64,000 nucleotides of DNA from Rhynchospora pubera (lineage: Eukaryota; Streptophyta; Magnoliopsida; Poales; Cyperaceae), in assembly GCA_028095005.1 (NCBI GenBank), contig CM051463.1, positions 82,441,002-82,505,001 of the forward strand, read 5' to 3'. Numbering within the stretch: position 1 is the stretch's first letter; the number at the start of each line of letters is the position of its first letter. The notes under the pieces were generated by a model. That model was not told the DNA's origin. It made no database searches and saw only the letters and a list, made by a program, of their open reading frames with translations. The translations under genes and the position numbers were made by a program. This document shows positions 36,159-47,348 of the stretch, one piece after another.

Positions 36159-37220
36159 TAGACCTGTCAAACGTAGTTAACAATGACGGAAATGCCACTA
36201 ACCGTTAGCGTGCCATTGAATAGAACAATACAGATTCATTTGCCACTAATCGTTACGTTTATCTAACTATAGAAAAATCATTTCCGTTATTCGTTATGTT
36301 TAAATAAACGAAAATAACGGTTTAACGTTAAAATAAGGACTCGTTTAATTTAAACAAAAAACCACTTAAAAAAAAAAAAAACTCATGCATTAATTGAACC
36401 AAGACAACAACATATAATGATACAATTATACAAATACATAATAAGACTTCAATTACACAAGTTCTATATCCTAAATCAATCATCAATAGTTCAGTACATA
36501 AAATTAAGCTCTTCAATTACACTAATCACTACACACATGACATATGAAATGACACACTTCAAGTTGCAAGTTTGAACTTAACAGCCACTCAAACACAATT
36601 ACACAATCTCAGATTTGAATTTAACAGTCACTCCTAACCCAAATACACATTTGAACCCTGAATTACATGCATCAACTCAACCCTCAGATTTACCAATCTC
36701 AAACTGCCATCTCAGATTTACCAATCTCAGCCAATGACCAGACCAAAAAAATAACAAACACAACTACACAAGTATCATCATTGATGATCAGTGCTTGAGA
36801 TCTGAGAAGCCAAAGACATGGTGGTAAAACCAACACTCCAGGCTTAACTGTGTATTAAGGCATGTAGTGGCACAACAAAAACACAACTGCACTACATAAG
36901 TACTAAAAAAACTAATAACTGGCTTACAGACAAAAGATACTAAGATAGCCATCACCTATCAGCCCATCAGCCATCACAATTCACATCCTCATCCATCATT
37001 GACACAGCCTTCATCGATGGTCCATAGAGGATCACCAAAATTCTCACCACTCTCTGAAAAATAGAAACAATGAAACATGTTAAGTAACTTTTTTTTTTAA
37101 TATAACAGTCTGTCGAATTCAATTTATACATGTAACTTATTATTTATACATGGTAAGTAATTTATTCTTTGTGATAATTTTTTTTCTTTGTTGAAGTATA
37201 CAATTTTCAGATGTAGTTAT

Positions 37221-39015
37221 TGAAGGATTTCATGATGTGAATCGGGTAATTTAAAAAATTTTATTAACCGATAACATCTAAGATCGTTCTTATTATCGCT
37301 AACTTTCCTATATTATATTTGCAACACAATCACACATATTCCTATAAGAAGGATTGTCGAGCCATACCTATGGTCTCTAACGAAGCTTTATTGCTCTTCG
37401 GTTCACCTTGAATCCGAAACAAGAATGACAGTTGAATCCGTGCTAGCGAACTCCCCGTCAACACCTAGCTCCGCCACCCGTGTCTTGATCGATTACTTAA
37501 TCGATAGAATATTTTAACAAATATTTTGAGGAAGAGAAAGCCAAAGCTTCAACACATGAAGACTTACTTATGTTCTGATTTTTCTGATTTGTTTTACCTT
37601 AAAAACATCATAATAAACCTTTCAAATTCGTATAGCATTTAAAGCCACTAATCAGAAATTAAAACATCACTTTAATTTCTAACGTTTCGGTACTAAAACA
37701 TTGATAACTCTCTGTAGAAAACTCCAAACGACATGAAACTTGAACCATTGGATTCCACACTTCCAGGGCTACAATTTTCATATATCATTTGTCCAATTTG
37801 GTTATCATTTGCTATACAAATTGTCAGTTTAAAGTTGACTCAAATTCTGACCCGAATTTAAAGCCTTCTTTCTCTCTTCATTTGTTAAAATAATTGGGCT
37901 TGGACTTTAAATAAATTTATACACTCTATAATAATATTCATATATTATTATAGTTTGTGAAACACATATTATACTCATAATATTCACATATCAATAAATT
38001 TATTCCTTACTAGTTAATCACGTCATATGATATAATTTTCTATTTGTACACTTTGTTTCATACAACATGAAACCTTGTACATAGAAAATATATTTCTTGT
38101 TTCCCATTCAGTTGGTGTGACCTATATTGAGGATCCATATTATGTTGGCAATTGAATAAAATATTTTATTTCATAAACTGTAAGCGGTACTCTAGCATAC
38201 ATTACAGCTACCCAAATAATATAGATGTTTAGCAACTCCTTTTACGAAACACGATCTTTCTAGTAATGTTATTAACATTACTTGTGTCTGTTCCTTGCCA
38301 TATGATATTATGATTATTATACAAAGTAGGGCTGTGTCATCTTCGTATTATAATCTTTTCTTGGTCTCCAATAAGTAGGATTATATAATTATAACTGCAC
38401 TTCAGTTATATTGGATCCATTTATAATCTTACTTTACCAATGGGCCCTTTATAATATCATTCCTCAATTCATGAGTGACAATTAGCTATTGACATATATA
38501 TTTCCCTCCTACACAAGTTATATACAAAGAACTATTACTTTTATCACCACAAGATTCAAATGGCTTTAAGTAATAATCACGTTGCATATTTCTTATGTGA
38601 AAATATATCGTATCAATCTTAGAATTAATGACACGATAAAAATATTAATGACACAAACACAATCCATATAATATTTTTATCAATTAGGTCTGTTCAATAT
38701 ATGAAACTTTTCATATACTCGTGTTATTAAATGATAATCCTTTATCAACGTTTACAGAACTACAACGTACTTTTAATCAACACGACAGTCTTGTATGGCA
38801 TATTAGTGTTCCTGCTAATATCCAAGACCTGTGAACATTTTAGAGATATATATTCATTTTATTTAGAGTTCTGCGGTTCAAGACCAAGAGCATCTTCTTG
38901 AACACTTCTAAATACGAATATAAACTCATGGAACAAAATGTAATAATATCCAATTCATAAATATAACATATAAAAGTAATTACCATAAGATAACTTTTAG
39001 AACACAATTCCAACA
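37221..39015 (-). mobile_element. Solo LTR of 1.8 kb inside the hAT element
   Basis: GTTAT is duplicated at 37216-37220 and 39016-39020. On the minus strand the element starts TGTTGGAATTGTG and ends ATCCTTCA, so it has the TG...CA ends of an LTR. There is no coding domain, second LTR or primer-binding site, hence a solo LTR left by LTR-LTR recombination. The lineage is unassigned. Confidence 0.75.
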
Positions 39016-39123
39016 GTTATAAGCTTGTAGTTATAATCTTGTAGACTTATAGTGTCTTGGAAACATATATTGGAAATTTGGAACAGATATTAAGTGAGAA
39101 AATAATCATACCGTTAATCGATG

Positions 39124-39945
39124 CTCACAACCAATCTTGAGCACAGAGTAGTGCTTCAATGCTCACATCATTAAGAGAGCTCCTAACTGGGCTAAGTACT
39201 CTGCCACCTGTACTGAAGGCAGATTCTGATGCCACAGTTGATATTGGACAGCCAAGATGACATCCCAAGCCGGTTTTTTGTAGTTAATATTGACCTGCAA
39301 CAAACAAAAGTTAACAAATTAGCTAATATCTAAACATATTACATGTGAATCACTGCCATATGAAACTAAGTAAAGGATACCTGAGAGCAATTTTTCTTGA
39401 ATTTCTCCATTCTTGATTGGGAGCGACGAATATACTTCATCGTTTTACGAATAAGTATTATCTCATCATTCAAAATATTAAGGCCATCTTGGACAATCAA
39501 ATTTAAGATGTGACAGTCATCTCTTTGATGGCATCTACAAGTAAGTGATCTTTGATGGAAGTTGAGTCCAATAATTCCTTGATGCAAGCATCATTGGAAG
39601 AGGCATTATCAAGAACAAGACAGAAGGCTTTTTTTTTATCCAAGTTCCACATGACCAATTTATCATAAAATGTTTCAGCTATGTGTTTACCGGTACGTGG
39701 ACTTGGCAAAGGAGCAAATGTGATAACTCTTTTTCTCAAAATCCAACCATCATCAATATAATGACAAGTAATTGCCATAAAGCCTTTATCTCTACCCTTG
39801 TCGGTCCACAAGTCAGAGGTAAAACTAAATCTACAGTTTAGTTCTCCTAAATTTTGATAAAGGTTAACTTGTTCTTCCTCATAAATCTTAAGACAATCTG
39901 ACCTAAGGGCATTCCTTGATGGAATTTTGAAACATAATTGCAACT
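39124..39945 (-). pseudogene. hAT (BED-type, RICESLEEPER-like) transposase, core and C-terminal part
   Basis: On the minus strand, 39945-39525 encodes the segment with FTSDLWT, CHYIDDGW and CLVLDNASSND, typical of the hAT transposase core. A frameshift near 39525 leads into HILNLIVQDGL and IRKTMKYIR. A splice-like donor lies at 39380. After an acceptor at 39295 the frame resumes and, after another frameshift near 39252, reads VASESAFSTGGRVL and SIEALLCAQDWL, ending at a TGA (39124). This is the conserved end of the hAT dimerisation domain. Much of the domain between these blocks is missing. The Sirevirus insertion at 39946 cuts it from its amino-terminal part at 51617-52182. Confidence 0.85.
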
Positions 39946-40188
39946 TGTTGGTTAAACATTTTCTCTCGATTTGCCGATTTGCAAAACAACACCGAAACTC
40001 TTAAACTAACATCTCTTTTTAGTGCTTTATAGCTAGATTTATTGAAGAATGGATTAAAGCAAGTGTGGCACTTAGTTTGGAGCTTCAAGAGATTGCTTTG
40101 GTCTAGTTAGATTCAGTAGTTAAGGTTTATTTAATCTCTAAACTAATCTCAATCAATTTGCTGGTAAAATGCTCAGTTTTTCTGTCCA

Positions 40189-40901
40189 GCGTCATACAAC
40201 GCTTGTTGTCGTTACACAACGCTGCGTTAATTCGCTCCTAAATTGCCAAATCTCTGACAAGGTTGGAACAACGTTACACAACGCTCAGTAGCGTTGTGCA
40301 ACGTTAGTTCATTTGCTTTTAAACCAGTTAAATCCATTATTTCCCCTTGTCAGAACGTTGTGCAACGCTAAGTAACGTTACACAACATTTCCTCTCCTAC
40401 GTTGTGTAACGCTACTCAGCGTTGTACAACGTAGTCATGAAGCAGGCAACTCTGCATTGCTCAGACATCGATCTGCATCGATGCTGCATGCATGCTGCTA
40501 TGTTCCATGCATCGTAGCGTTGTGTAACGCCCTAAACTTCGCTCAGACATCGCTTAGTCGCTCTGGACGCGTAGTGCAACGCTGAATAGCGTTGTGCAAC
40601 GGCGCCGTTGTGTGACGGCAGTCAGCGTCGTATGACGTTCTGACAATATTGTTTGAGTTTGTCAGTTCTGCCTTGTTTCTTCTCTTGACTTCGTTGTGCA
40701 ACGCTACCAAGCGTTACACAACGCTCTGACAAGTTCCAACGGAACTGTCGAGCTTCTGCTTTGGATTTTTGCTGAAGCGTTGTGCAACGCTATACAGCGT
40801 TACACAACGCTCTGACAACTCACAACATTATTGTCTGTGACCGTTTGATTTTTCAACGGCTATTTCTGCGTTGTACAACGCCATATAGCGTTGTATAACG
40901 G
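40189..40901. repeat. Array of nine paired 14-bp palindromes in U3 (20-bp register)
   Basis: Units match GCGTTGTRCAACGC with few changes. Pairs start at 40189/40209, 40271/40291, 40354/40374, 40398/40418, 40569/40589, 40605/40625, 40691/40711, 40777/40797 and 40868/40888. The distance is 20 bp in every pair; pairs themselves are irregularly spaced. A single unit lies at 40517. All are upstream of the TATA box. In the 3' LTR the same array lies 10,103 bp further on. Sirevirus LTRs are known to carry symmetric repeated boxes; the core here differs from the published CGG-CCG type. Confidence 0.92.
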
Positions 40902-40942
40902 CAGAGTCTGTTTTGACTGGTTTTTGGAGCTGTTGGCGCCCT

Positions 40943-40951
40943 CTATATATA
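40943..40951 (+). promoter_or_regulatory. Putative TATA box of the LTR promoter
   Basis: TATATATAT lies about 40 bp after the last palindrome pair in GC-richer surroundings. Transcription would then start near 40975. The matching site in the 3' LTR is at 51046-51054. Confidence 0.7.
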
Positions 40952-41516
40952 TGGGGCCTCTTGGAACTGTTTAGATACTTTTGAAACCTTTGAAACTCCT
41001 CCCTTTTGAGCTCCAACCAGTTAGACATTACTCTCTCTTGTGTTTGAGCATTATTTTAGCAAAATCATTGAGATTAGAGTGTGCAAAACCAATCCACTAG
41101 TGTTAATTGCTAGATTTGTTGAGTGATTTGGTTAGAGCCTCAATCCTTTGAGTGTTTGAGCTTGTTTAATTGAGTTAGGCCAATCCACCTTGAGAGTGAT
41201 TGTAACAAGGTGATTTGGTTCGAATTTGTAGTCCCGTTCGTGTGGAATTGAACGGAGCGCGCCCATTTCGAGGTTGCGGAACTCCCGGAGACGTACGACT
41301 AAGGCTAGCATTTCCTAGCGGGTCGGAACTCCGTAATATATCGCGTGTCACTTATTCTCTTCTCTCTTTACCTTTCTTGAATTGTGAATTGCTTGTGCTT
41401 TGATTGTTTTTGTTAGAACAAGTTTGAATTGAACCAAATATTGACCATACCGGTTTAGAACTTTGTTTTTGTGCCTATTCACCCCCCTCTAGGCCTTTAT
41501 TTTAGGGACAACAAAG

Positions 41517-41528
41517 TGGTATCAGAGC
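41517..41528 (+). other. Primer-binding site (initiator tRNA-Met)
   Basis: TGGTATCAGAGC, complementary to the 3' end of plant initiator methionine tRNA, begins three bases after the 5' LTR. It is the standard minus-strand primer site of Ty1/copia elements. Confidence 0.95.
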
Positions 41529-41573
41529 GGGGGTTATCTTTTGACCATCTTGTTAGGTAGATAACCTCGATTC

Positions 41574-43934
41574 ATGGCCTCTAGGGTGATAGAAAAACCG
41601 GACAAGTTTGGTTCCACTTGCAAGAACTTCCGTTATTGGAAGAGATGTATGGTTGTATACCTTAACTTGATTGATCTTTGGGAGGTTGTTGATAAGCCAT
41701 ACACACCAATTGTTGATAGTGAAGGTAGAGAAACTCATGCCTCTAAGACTATTAGGACCAAAAATGATAATGCCGTGAATGTCTTGTTAAATTCGGTACA
41801 TGAGTCCATAGCGGCCATTTTTGGTAGCTCTACTAGTGCACATGAAATGTGGGTTTCTCTCTTGAACCGTTATGAGGGAAATTCTCTAATCAAAAGCTCT
41901 CGACAATTTGAGTTAGAGTCTAGATTGGATAATTTCCGCATACGGGAAGGTGAATGCATCGAGGAGATGTATACTCGATTTATACAATTGCTCGATGAAT
42001 TCACTAACATAGGAGAGACCCTATCTAATAGTCGTGTTATAGGAAGATTGCTTAGGGCTTTGGTGGGAAGACCTCAATTCGACACTCTCATCTCGACTCT
42101 TGAGACACAACAAAGGTCCCACAACAACCTCACACCGGAGATCATCTATACTCATTACCGGTGCGTGGAGGAGAAGCTCAAGCAACTTGGAGAGTTGAAG
42201 TATGAGCCCAAAACCGTGGCATTGGCGGCAAGTGACAACAAGGCATCCCCCTCCAAGAACCGCCACAATGACAACCACCAAGGGAGACACCGCCACTCAA
42301 ATGACAAGGCCAAAGGCATCATCGACCTTGATGAGGACAAGCAAGGAGCCGTTCTCTCAAAGATGTTTCGAGCTATCATGATGTTTGAGGGAAAGTTCAA
42401 CAAAGAAAGACTTGAGAATGACGAAAGAGCTCTTTGCTTCGTGTGCCAAAAAGAAGGTCATACCATGTACTCTTGCTTCAAGCTCTTCCCTCACTTGAAG
42501 AAGGACAAGGAAGATGGTGGCAAGAGAAGGGGTGATGGCCGGTTCAAGTCCAAGAAGGGACACTACAAGAACAAGAAGAAGGGTGAGAGAGCCATGCAAG
42601 CCACTTGGGACAACGATTCCGATTCGAGCTCATCCTCTCAATCCGATTCGGAATCCGAGTGCGACTTTGACAACCTTGCTCTTGTGGCTCAAGTGAATGA
42701 TGTGGTGATGCCGGTGGATGACGACCTAGATGACTTGGTGAAGGAGGTCTTCAATGAGTTCAACCGAGGCAAAATCTATGTGCATCCATTGAGCAAAGCT
42801 AGCCTTGATGAAGCATCATCTTCTACATCGACTTTCACACAAGTTCCATCGACTATTCAAGAGGAACCATCCACAATTGCCATTGAAATGCCTAAGGTCA
42901 CAAATGAGGTACTTCTAAACTCATTCTCTAGTAGTGATAGCGATTGTGATAGTGAGAATGACTTGAGCTTGAATGATGATGCAAACTTGCAATTTGATAG
43001 GTTGAATGATTATCTTGATGAGTCTCTTAAGACTATTGCTAGTCAAAAAGAGCAAATTAGTCTTTTGACGACTAAGGTGCATGATCTTGAATCTTTGGTG
43101 ACAAGGTATAAGGGTATGATTGAAAGTTTTGAAAAACCAAGTGTTTGTGAAAAATGTCAAACTCCTTTGAGTGAGACAAATGTTTTGAAAAATGAAAGGG
43201 CTTCAAGTTCGTCTAGTGCTTCTCATAGCACCAAGATGAATCTTGATAAAATGTTTGTGGGACAAAAACCCAATGACAAAACGGGTCTTGGCTTCAAAAA
43301 GAGGAATCAATCCTTTTCTAGACCAAGAACCATGTCAAGCCCGACACAAAATGAGAGACTTTATCACAAGAGCACCAATGGTAGGAACACTCACGGGCAA
43401 AGGCAAAAGAACTTTGTTGGCTCTCAAAATGGTGCTCAAAAGAGTTTTGGTAGGAATAGAAATGGGTCTCAAAGACCTCAAAAGAACTTCCAAAACAATC
43501 GGGGCCCAAGCAACTTGTATTTCAAGGGACCCGATGGGTGTTTTCATCCTTTTCAAAACAATGGTGGGAATAGGAATAGAACACACACTAGACCTCAAAC
43601 CAATGAGGGAAATCACAAAGTCTCTCAACAAAACAAAAAGAATTTTCAAAAACCAATTTTGAGAAACTCTCAATCATACACTTTCTCTAAGGATCCAAAG
43701 ATTAGGGCCATGGAGCTTAGGCGTCATTTTGAAACCCATTTTGTTAGAGAAAGTTCACAAGTGAACAAGCCAACTTGTGCTTGTTGCAACTATTGTGGTA
43801 AGAATGGCCATGTCACACTAGAATGCAAAGTTAGGAAAGCAAATCATACATCCGGTTCAATTAACATGATTTGGGTTCCTAAAGTCACTTCCACATCCGT
43901 TTTGATTGGTGGAAGTGGTTCGAGTGTGGCTTAG
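41574..43934 (+). CDS. gag: Sirevirus Gag polyprotein
   Basis: Open frame of 786 residues. The amino-terminal third is a copia-type Gag region (FRYWKRCMVVYL, EMWVSLLNRYEG, LLRALVGRP). A CCHC zinc knuckle, CFVCQKEGHTMYSC, lies near residues 288-301. A long middle part is rich in charged and serine residues, with a coiled-coil-like stretch (DYLDESLKTIASQKEQISLL). A basic, asparagine/glutamine-rich part follows, and a second CCHC knuckle, CNYCGKNGHVTLEC, lies near 737-750. The large size is typical of Sireviruses. It should form the virus-like particle and bind element RNA. It ends at a TAG (43932) before the protease region, in a different frame from pol. No frameshift is seen within it. Confidence 0.9.
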   Translation: MASRVIEKPDKFGSTCKNFRYWKRCMVVYLNLIDLWEVVDKPYTPIVDSEGRETHASKTIRTKNDNAVNVLLNSVHESIAAIFGSSTSAHEMWVSLLNRYEGNSLIKSSRQFELESRLDNFRIREGECIEEMYTRFIQLLDEFTNIGETLSNSRVIGRLLRALVGRPQFDTLISTLETQQRSHNNLTPEIIYTHYRCVEEKLKQLGELKYEPKTVALAASDNKASPSKNRHNDNHQGRHRHSNDKAKGIIDLDEDKQGAVLSKMFRAIMMFEGKFNKERLENDERALCFVCQKEGHTMYSCFKLFPHLKKDKEDGGKRRGDGRFKSKKGHYKNKKKGERAMQATWDNDSDSSSSSQSDSESECDFDNLALVAQVNDVVMPVDDDLDDLVKEVFNEFNRGKIYVHPLSKASLDEASSSTSTFTQVPSTIQEEPSTIAIEMPKVTNEVLLNSFSSSDSDCDSENDLSLNDDANLQFDRLNDYLDESLKTIASQKEQISLLTTKVHDLESLVTRYKGMIESFEKPSVCEKCQTPLSETNVLKNERASSSSSASHSTKMNLDKMFVGQKPNDKTGLGFKKRNQSFSRPRTMSSPTQNERLYHKSTNGRNTHGQRQKNFVGSQNGAQKSFGRNRNGSQRPQKNFQNNRGPSNLYFKGPDGCFHPFQNNGGNRNRTHTRPQTNEGNHKVSQQNKKNFQKPILRNSQSYTFSKDPKIRAMELRRHFETHFVRESSQVNKPTCACCNYCGKNGHVTLECKVRKANHTSGSINMIWVPKVTSTSVLIGGSGSSVA

Positions 43935-44046
43935 TTAGCCATCTTCTTTCCCCAAGGTTATTCTTGTCAAATCTTAAGGGGGAGAGATTACAAGAATAAT
44001 ATATTAGTTGTTTCTTTCTAACTAATATGTATTCTTGTAGGTTTGT
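43935..44046 (+). promoter_or_regulatory. gag-pol junction with inverted repeats and a splice-acceptor-like end
   Basis: After the gag stop, ATTCTTGT (43960) pairs with ACAAGAAT (43990), and ATATTAGTT pairs with AACTAATAT a little downstream (about 43999-44028). The segment ends TTCTTGTAG at 44040, preceded by CTAAC and a T-rich tract, as in a plant 3' splice site. The pol frame is open directly after it in phase 0. An AAGGGGGAGAGA polypurine block also lies here. Splicing or recoding is possible but unproven. Confidence 0.4.
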
Positions 44047-47000
44047 TTGTTATCATCATTCAAGAGAGGTGCTTGGATCATAGATAGTGGTTGTTCACAT
44101 CACATGACGGGTGATGAATCTTGTTTCAAGACACTTGAACCTTTTGATGGTGGTGAGGTTACTTTTGGTAATAATCTTAGAAAGAGCTCTATTATTGGTA
44201 TAGGCTCGGTTGGAAACCAAAATTTAACGGTTTTTAATGTTTACCTTGTGGATGGTCTCAACTACAACCTTTTAAGTGTGAGCCAATTATGTGATGCGGG
44301 ATATTATTTGAAGTTTGATCACTCCTCTTGTTTTGTGCATCAAATTTCGGATAATTCTCTTGTTTACACGGGACAAAGGAAAAAGGATGTCTATTACTTG
44401 AACTTTGATCACTTCACAAATGGTGAACAATGCTTTAGTGCCATAGCTACCGGTTCATGGTTATGGCATAGAAGACTTGGTCATGTTTCTCTAGACTCCA
44501 TTAAGAAACTTGTGAAATTGAAACTTGTCCGTGGTCTTCCATCACATAAACTAGACTTAAATGGGTTGTGTGAAGCTTGCATGAAAGGCCAGCAAACCAA
44601 GTCTAGTTTCAAAACCAAAGAGATCATCTCAACCTCTCAACCTTTGCAATTGCTTCATATGGACTTGTTTGGACCAATCAATGTCTTGAGTATTAATAAG
44701 AAAAAGTATGTCTTTGTGGTGGTAGATGACTATAGTCGTTTTACTTGGGTTTTCTTTCTTGCTCACAAGGAAGAAGCATTTGACCATTTTGTTAAATTTA
44801 GCAATCGGGTTGAAAATCTCTAGAATTCGTAGTGACCATGGAAGGGAATTTGAAAATGCTAAATTTGATGAATTGTGCATAGAAAAAAGATATAAACAAG
44901 AGTTTTCCGCTCCACGCACCCCTCAACAAAACGGTGTAGTGGAGAGGAAGAACCGAACCTTACAAGAATTAGCACGCACCATGCTACATGAATTTGCCGT
45001 ACCCAAATTTCTTTGGGCCGAAGCGGTAAATACGGCATGTCATGTAGTAAATCGTGCGTGCATTCGTTCTCAACTCAAGAAAACTCCTTTTGAATTATGG
45101 TTCGGTCATACTCCTAATATATCCTATTTCCGTGTATTTGGTTCCAAATGTTTTGTCCTTAATGAGTCTCCTAAAGTAACCAAGTTTGATGCCAAGTCTT
45201 TGCCCGGTATTTTTGTTGGTTACTCAACCACAAGAAAAGCGTATAGAGTCTATTTGCCAAACTCAAAGGTAGTTATTGAGTCTATTAATGTCAAATTTGA
45301 TGAAAAAGTCCTTGAGGAATCCAAGGAAGGTAACTCTATTGTACACAAGTGGAAGAAACTACACAAGAAATCGAGTCACAACCTCAAGCACAACCACCGG
45401 TGATCATTGAGGAGCCTTTGAACCGGGTTGATGACATTTTGATAGAGGGAGAGACTCATGAGGAGGGCATCTTAGACACAACTCAAAATGAAACGCCTCA
45501 TGATGATCCTCAACCTCAACCGTCTCCCCAACCGGTTCATGAGCCTTCCGAAATGCTTAGAGAAGTTTCCTCTCATCCTCTTACTAATGTCATAGGTGAC
45601 CCTAGGGAAGGTGTTAGGACTAGGTCTAGTTTGCACCAAACTATTGGTCATTGTGCCTTTGTTTCTCAACTTGAACCAAAATCCTTCAAAGAGGCCAATG
45701 TTGACCCAAATTGGATTGTTGCCATGCAAGAAAAGTTGAACCAATTTGAAAGAAATCAAGTTTGGGAACTTGTACCATTACCAAAGGGTAAGCAAGTTAT
45801 TGGTACCAAATGGGTTTTTAGAAACAAGCTAAGTGAGGATGGTATTGTAAATTAGAAACAAAGCCCGTTTGGTTGCACAAGGTTTCAAGCAACAAGAGGG
45901 TATTGATTTTGAGGAGACCTTTGCACCGGTTGCTCGTCTTGAATCCATTAGAATGCTCTTGGCTTTTGCCGCTAACAAAGGCTTTACCCTATTCCAAATG
46001 GATGTCAAGAGTGCTTTTCTAAATGGTTGGATAGATGAGGAAGTTTATGTCCAACAACCACCCGGTTTTGTTGACCATTTCAATCCGGACCATGTGTATA
46101 AGCTTCACAAAGCTTTGTATGGTTTGAAGCAAGCTCCTAGAGCTTGGTATGGTAGACTTTGTACCTTTCTTCTAGACAATGGTTTTAGTAGGGGCAAAAT
46201 GGATACAACTCTTTTTACTAAGAAAAGAGATGACCATTTGCTACTTGTGCAAATTTATGTGGATGATATTATCTTTGGCTCCACTAATGCAACTCTTGCC
46301 CAAGAGTTTTCTTCTTTGATGAGTAGTGAATTTGAGATGAGCATGATGGGAGAACTCACTTTCTTCTTGGGGCTTCAAATCAAACAACTCAAGGATGGTA
46401 TCTTTGTGAACCAAGTCAAATACGCCAAGGAGTTAGTGAAGAAATTCGGTGTTGAAGATAGCAAGAGTTTAGACACACCCATGGGCAAAAGTGCAAATAT
46501 CGATGCGGATGATAAAGGCAAGCCTATGGACATAACTCTCTATCGGGGCATGATCGGTAGCCTACTCTATCTCACGGCTAGTAGGCCGGATATTATGTAT
46601 GCCGTATGTCTATGTGCTAGGTACCAAGACAATCCTAAGGAATCTCACCACAAAGCGGTAAAACGTATCTTGCGATACGTCAAGGGTACTCAAAACCTAG
46701 GTCTTTGGTATGGTAGACAAAACGAACTAGACTTGTTAGGTTATACCGATGCCGATTTTGCCGGTGATCGTATGGACCGCAAAAGTACTAGTGGAACTTG
46801 CCAATTTCTTGGTGGTTCACTTGTATCTTGGTCTAGCCGCAAGCAAACTTCGGTTGCTCTTTCCACCGCGGAAGCGGAATATGTAGCGGCCGGTAGTTGT
46901 TGTACTCAACTTCTTTGGATGATGCAAACCCTTAGGGATTTTGAGTTAGATTTCCAAAAGGTACCAATCTTGTGTGACAATACTAGTGCCATCCTTATTT

Positions 47001-47203
47001 CCAAAAATCCGGTATTGCACTCTAGAACCAAGCACATAGAAATACGACATCATTTTATCCGTGATCATGTTGAGAAAGGTGATGTGGAATTGATCTACAT
47101 CGACACGAAGGAGCAAATCGCCGATATCTTCACCAAACCTCTTCCAACACAACAACATCTTGAACTTAGGTTCAAACTTGGTATGCTTGAACTCAAAGAT
47201 TAA
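44047..47203 (+). pseudogene. pol: Sirevirus Pol (protease, integrase, reverse transcriptase, RNase H), frameshifted
   Basis: The domains are in copia order. Protease has the active-site motif DSGCS near 44080. The gag-pre-integrase/HHCC region follows (HRRLGHVS and CEACMKGQQ, about 44465-44595), then the integrase core with HMDLFGP, SDHGREFEN and TPQQNGVVERKN. Reverse transcriptase has MDVKSAFLNG, the catalytic YVDDI (about 46256) and SRPDIMYAV. RNase H has YTDADFAGD, STAEAEYVAA and TKHIEIRHHF. The frame changes three times: near 44810-44823 (with a TAG at 44821), near 45345 and near 45855 (TAG). The segments between are otherwise well conserved. As it stands the copy cannot make full-length Pol. 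With near-identical LTRs, the breaks are either older than this insertion or sequencing errors. Confidence 0.9.
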
Positions 47204-47348
47204 ATTTATGCATATCATGTTGTTTTCTTTGTTGTTTGGAGCTCATTTCAGTTTAAATTGAATTTATTTCTTTTGAAAACCATGAAAAATAAGTTTTTAA
47301 CTATTTCGGTCTTAATTTTCTGAATTTTCTGGTTTTCTGTTGACTCTG

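Larger units (their letters stand above)
39946..41513 (+). repeat. 5' LTR of the Sirevirus element
   Basis: 1568 bp, TG...CA ends. U3 holds the palindrome array (40189-40901) and a TATA box near 40943. The 3' end has the poly-C tract CACCCCCCTCTAGGC and the conserved GGGACAACA junction next to the primer-binding site. Confidence 0.95.

Noticed and set aside
40189..40901. CRISPR-like array
   Set aside because: Units are palindromic, unevenly spaced between pairs and located in a eukaryotic LTR. There are no unique spacers of constant length.
40828..41028. 66-codon frame in the Sirevirus LTR (also at 50931-51131)
   Set aside because: It lies in the U3/R region over the palindrome boxes and TATA box and duplicates with the LTR. 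No protein character was seen.
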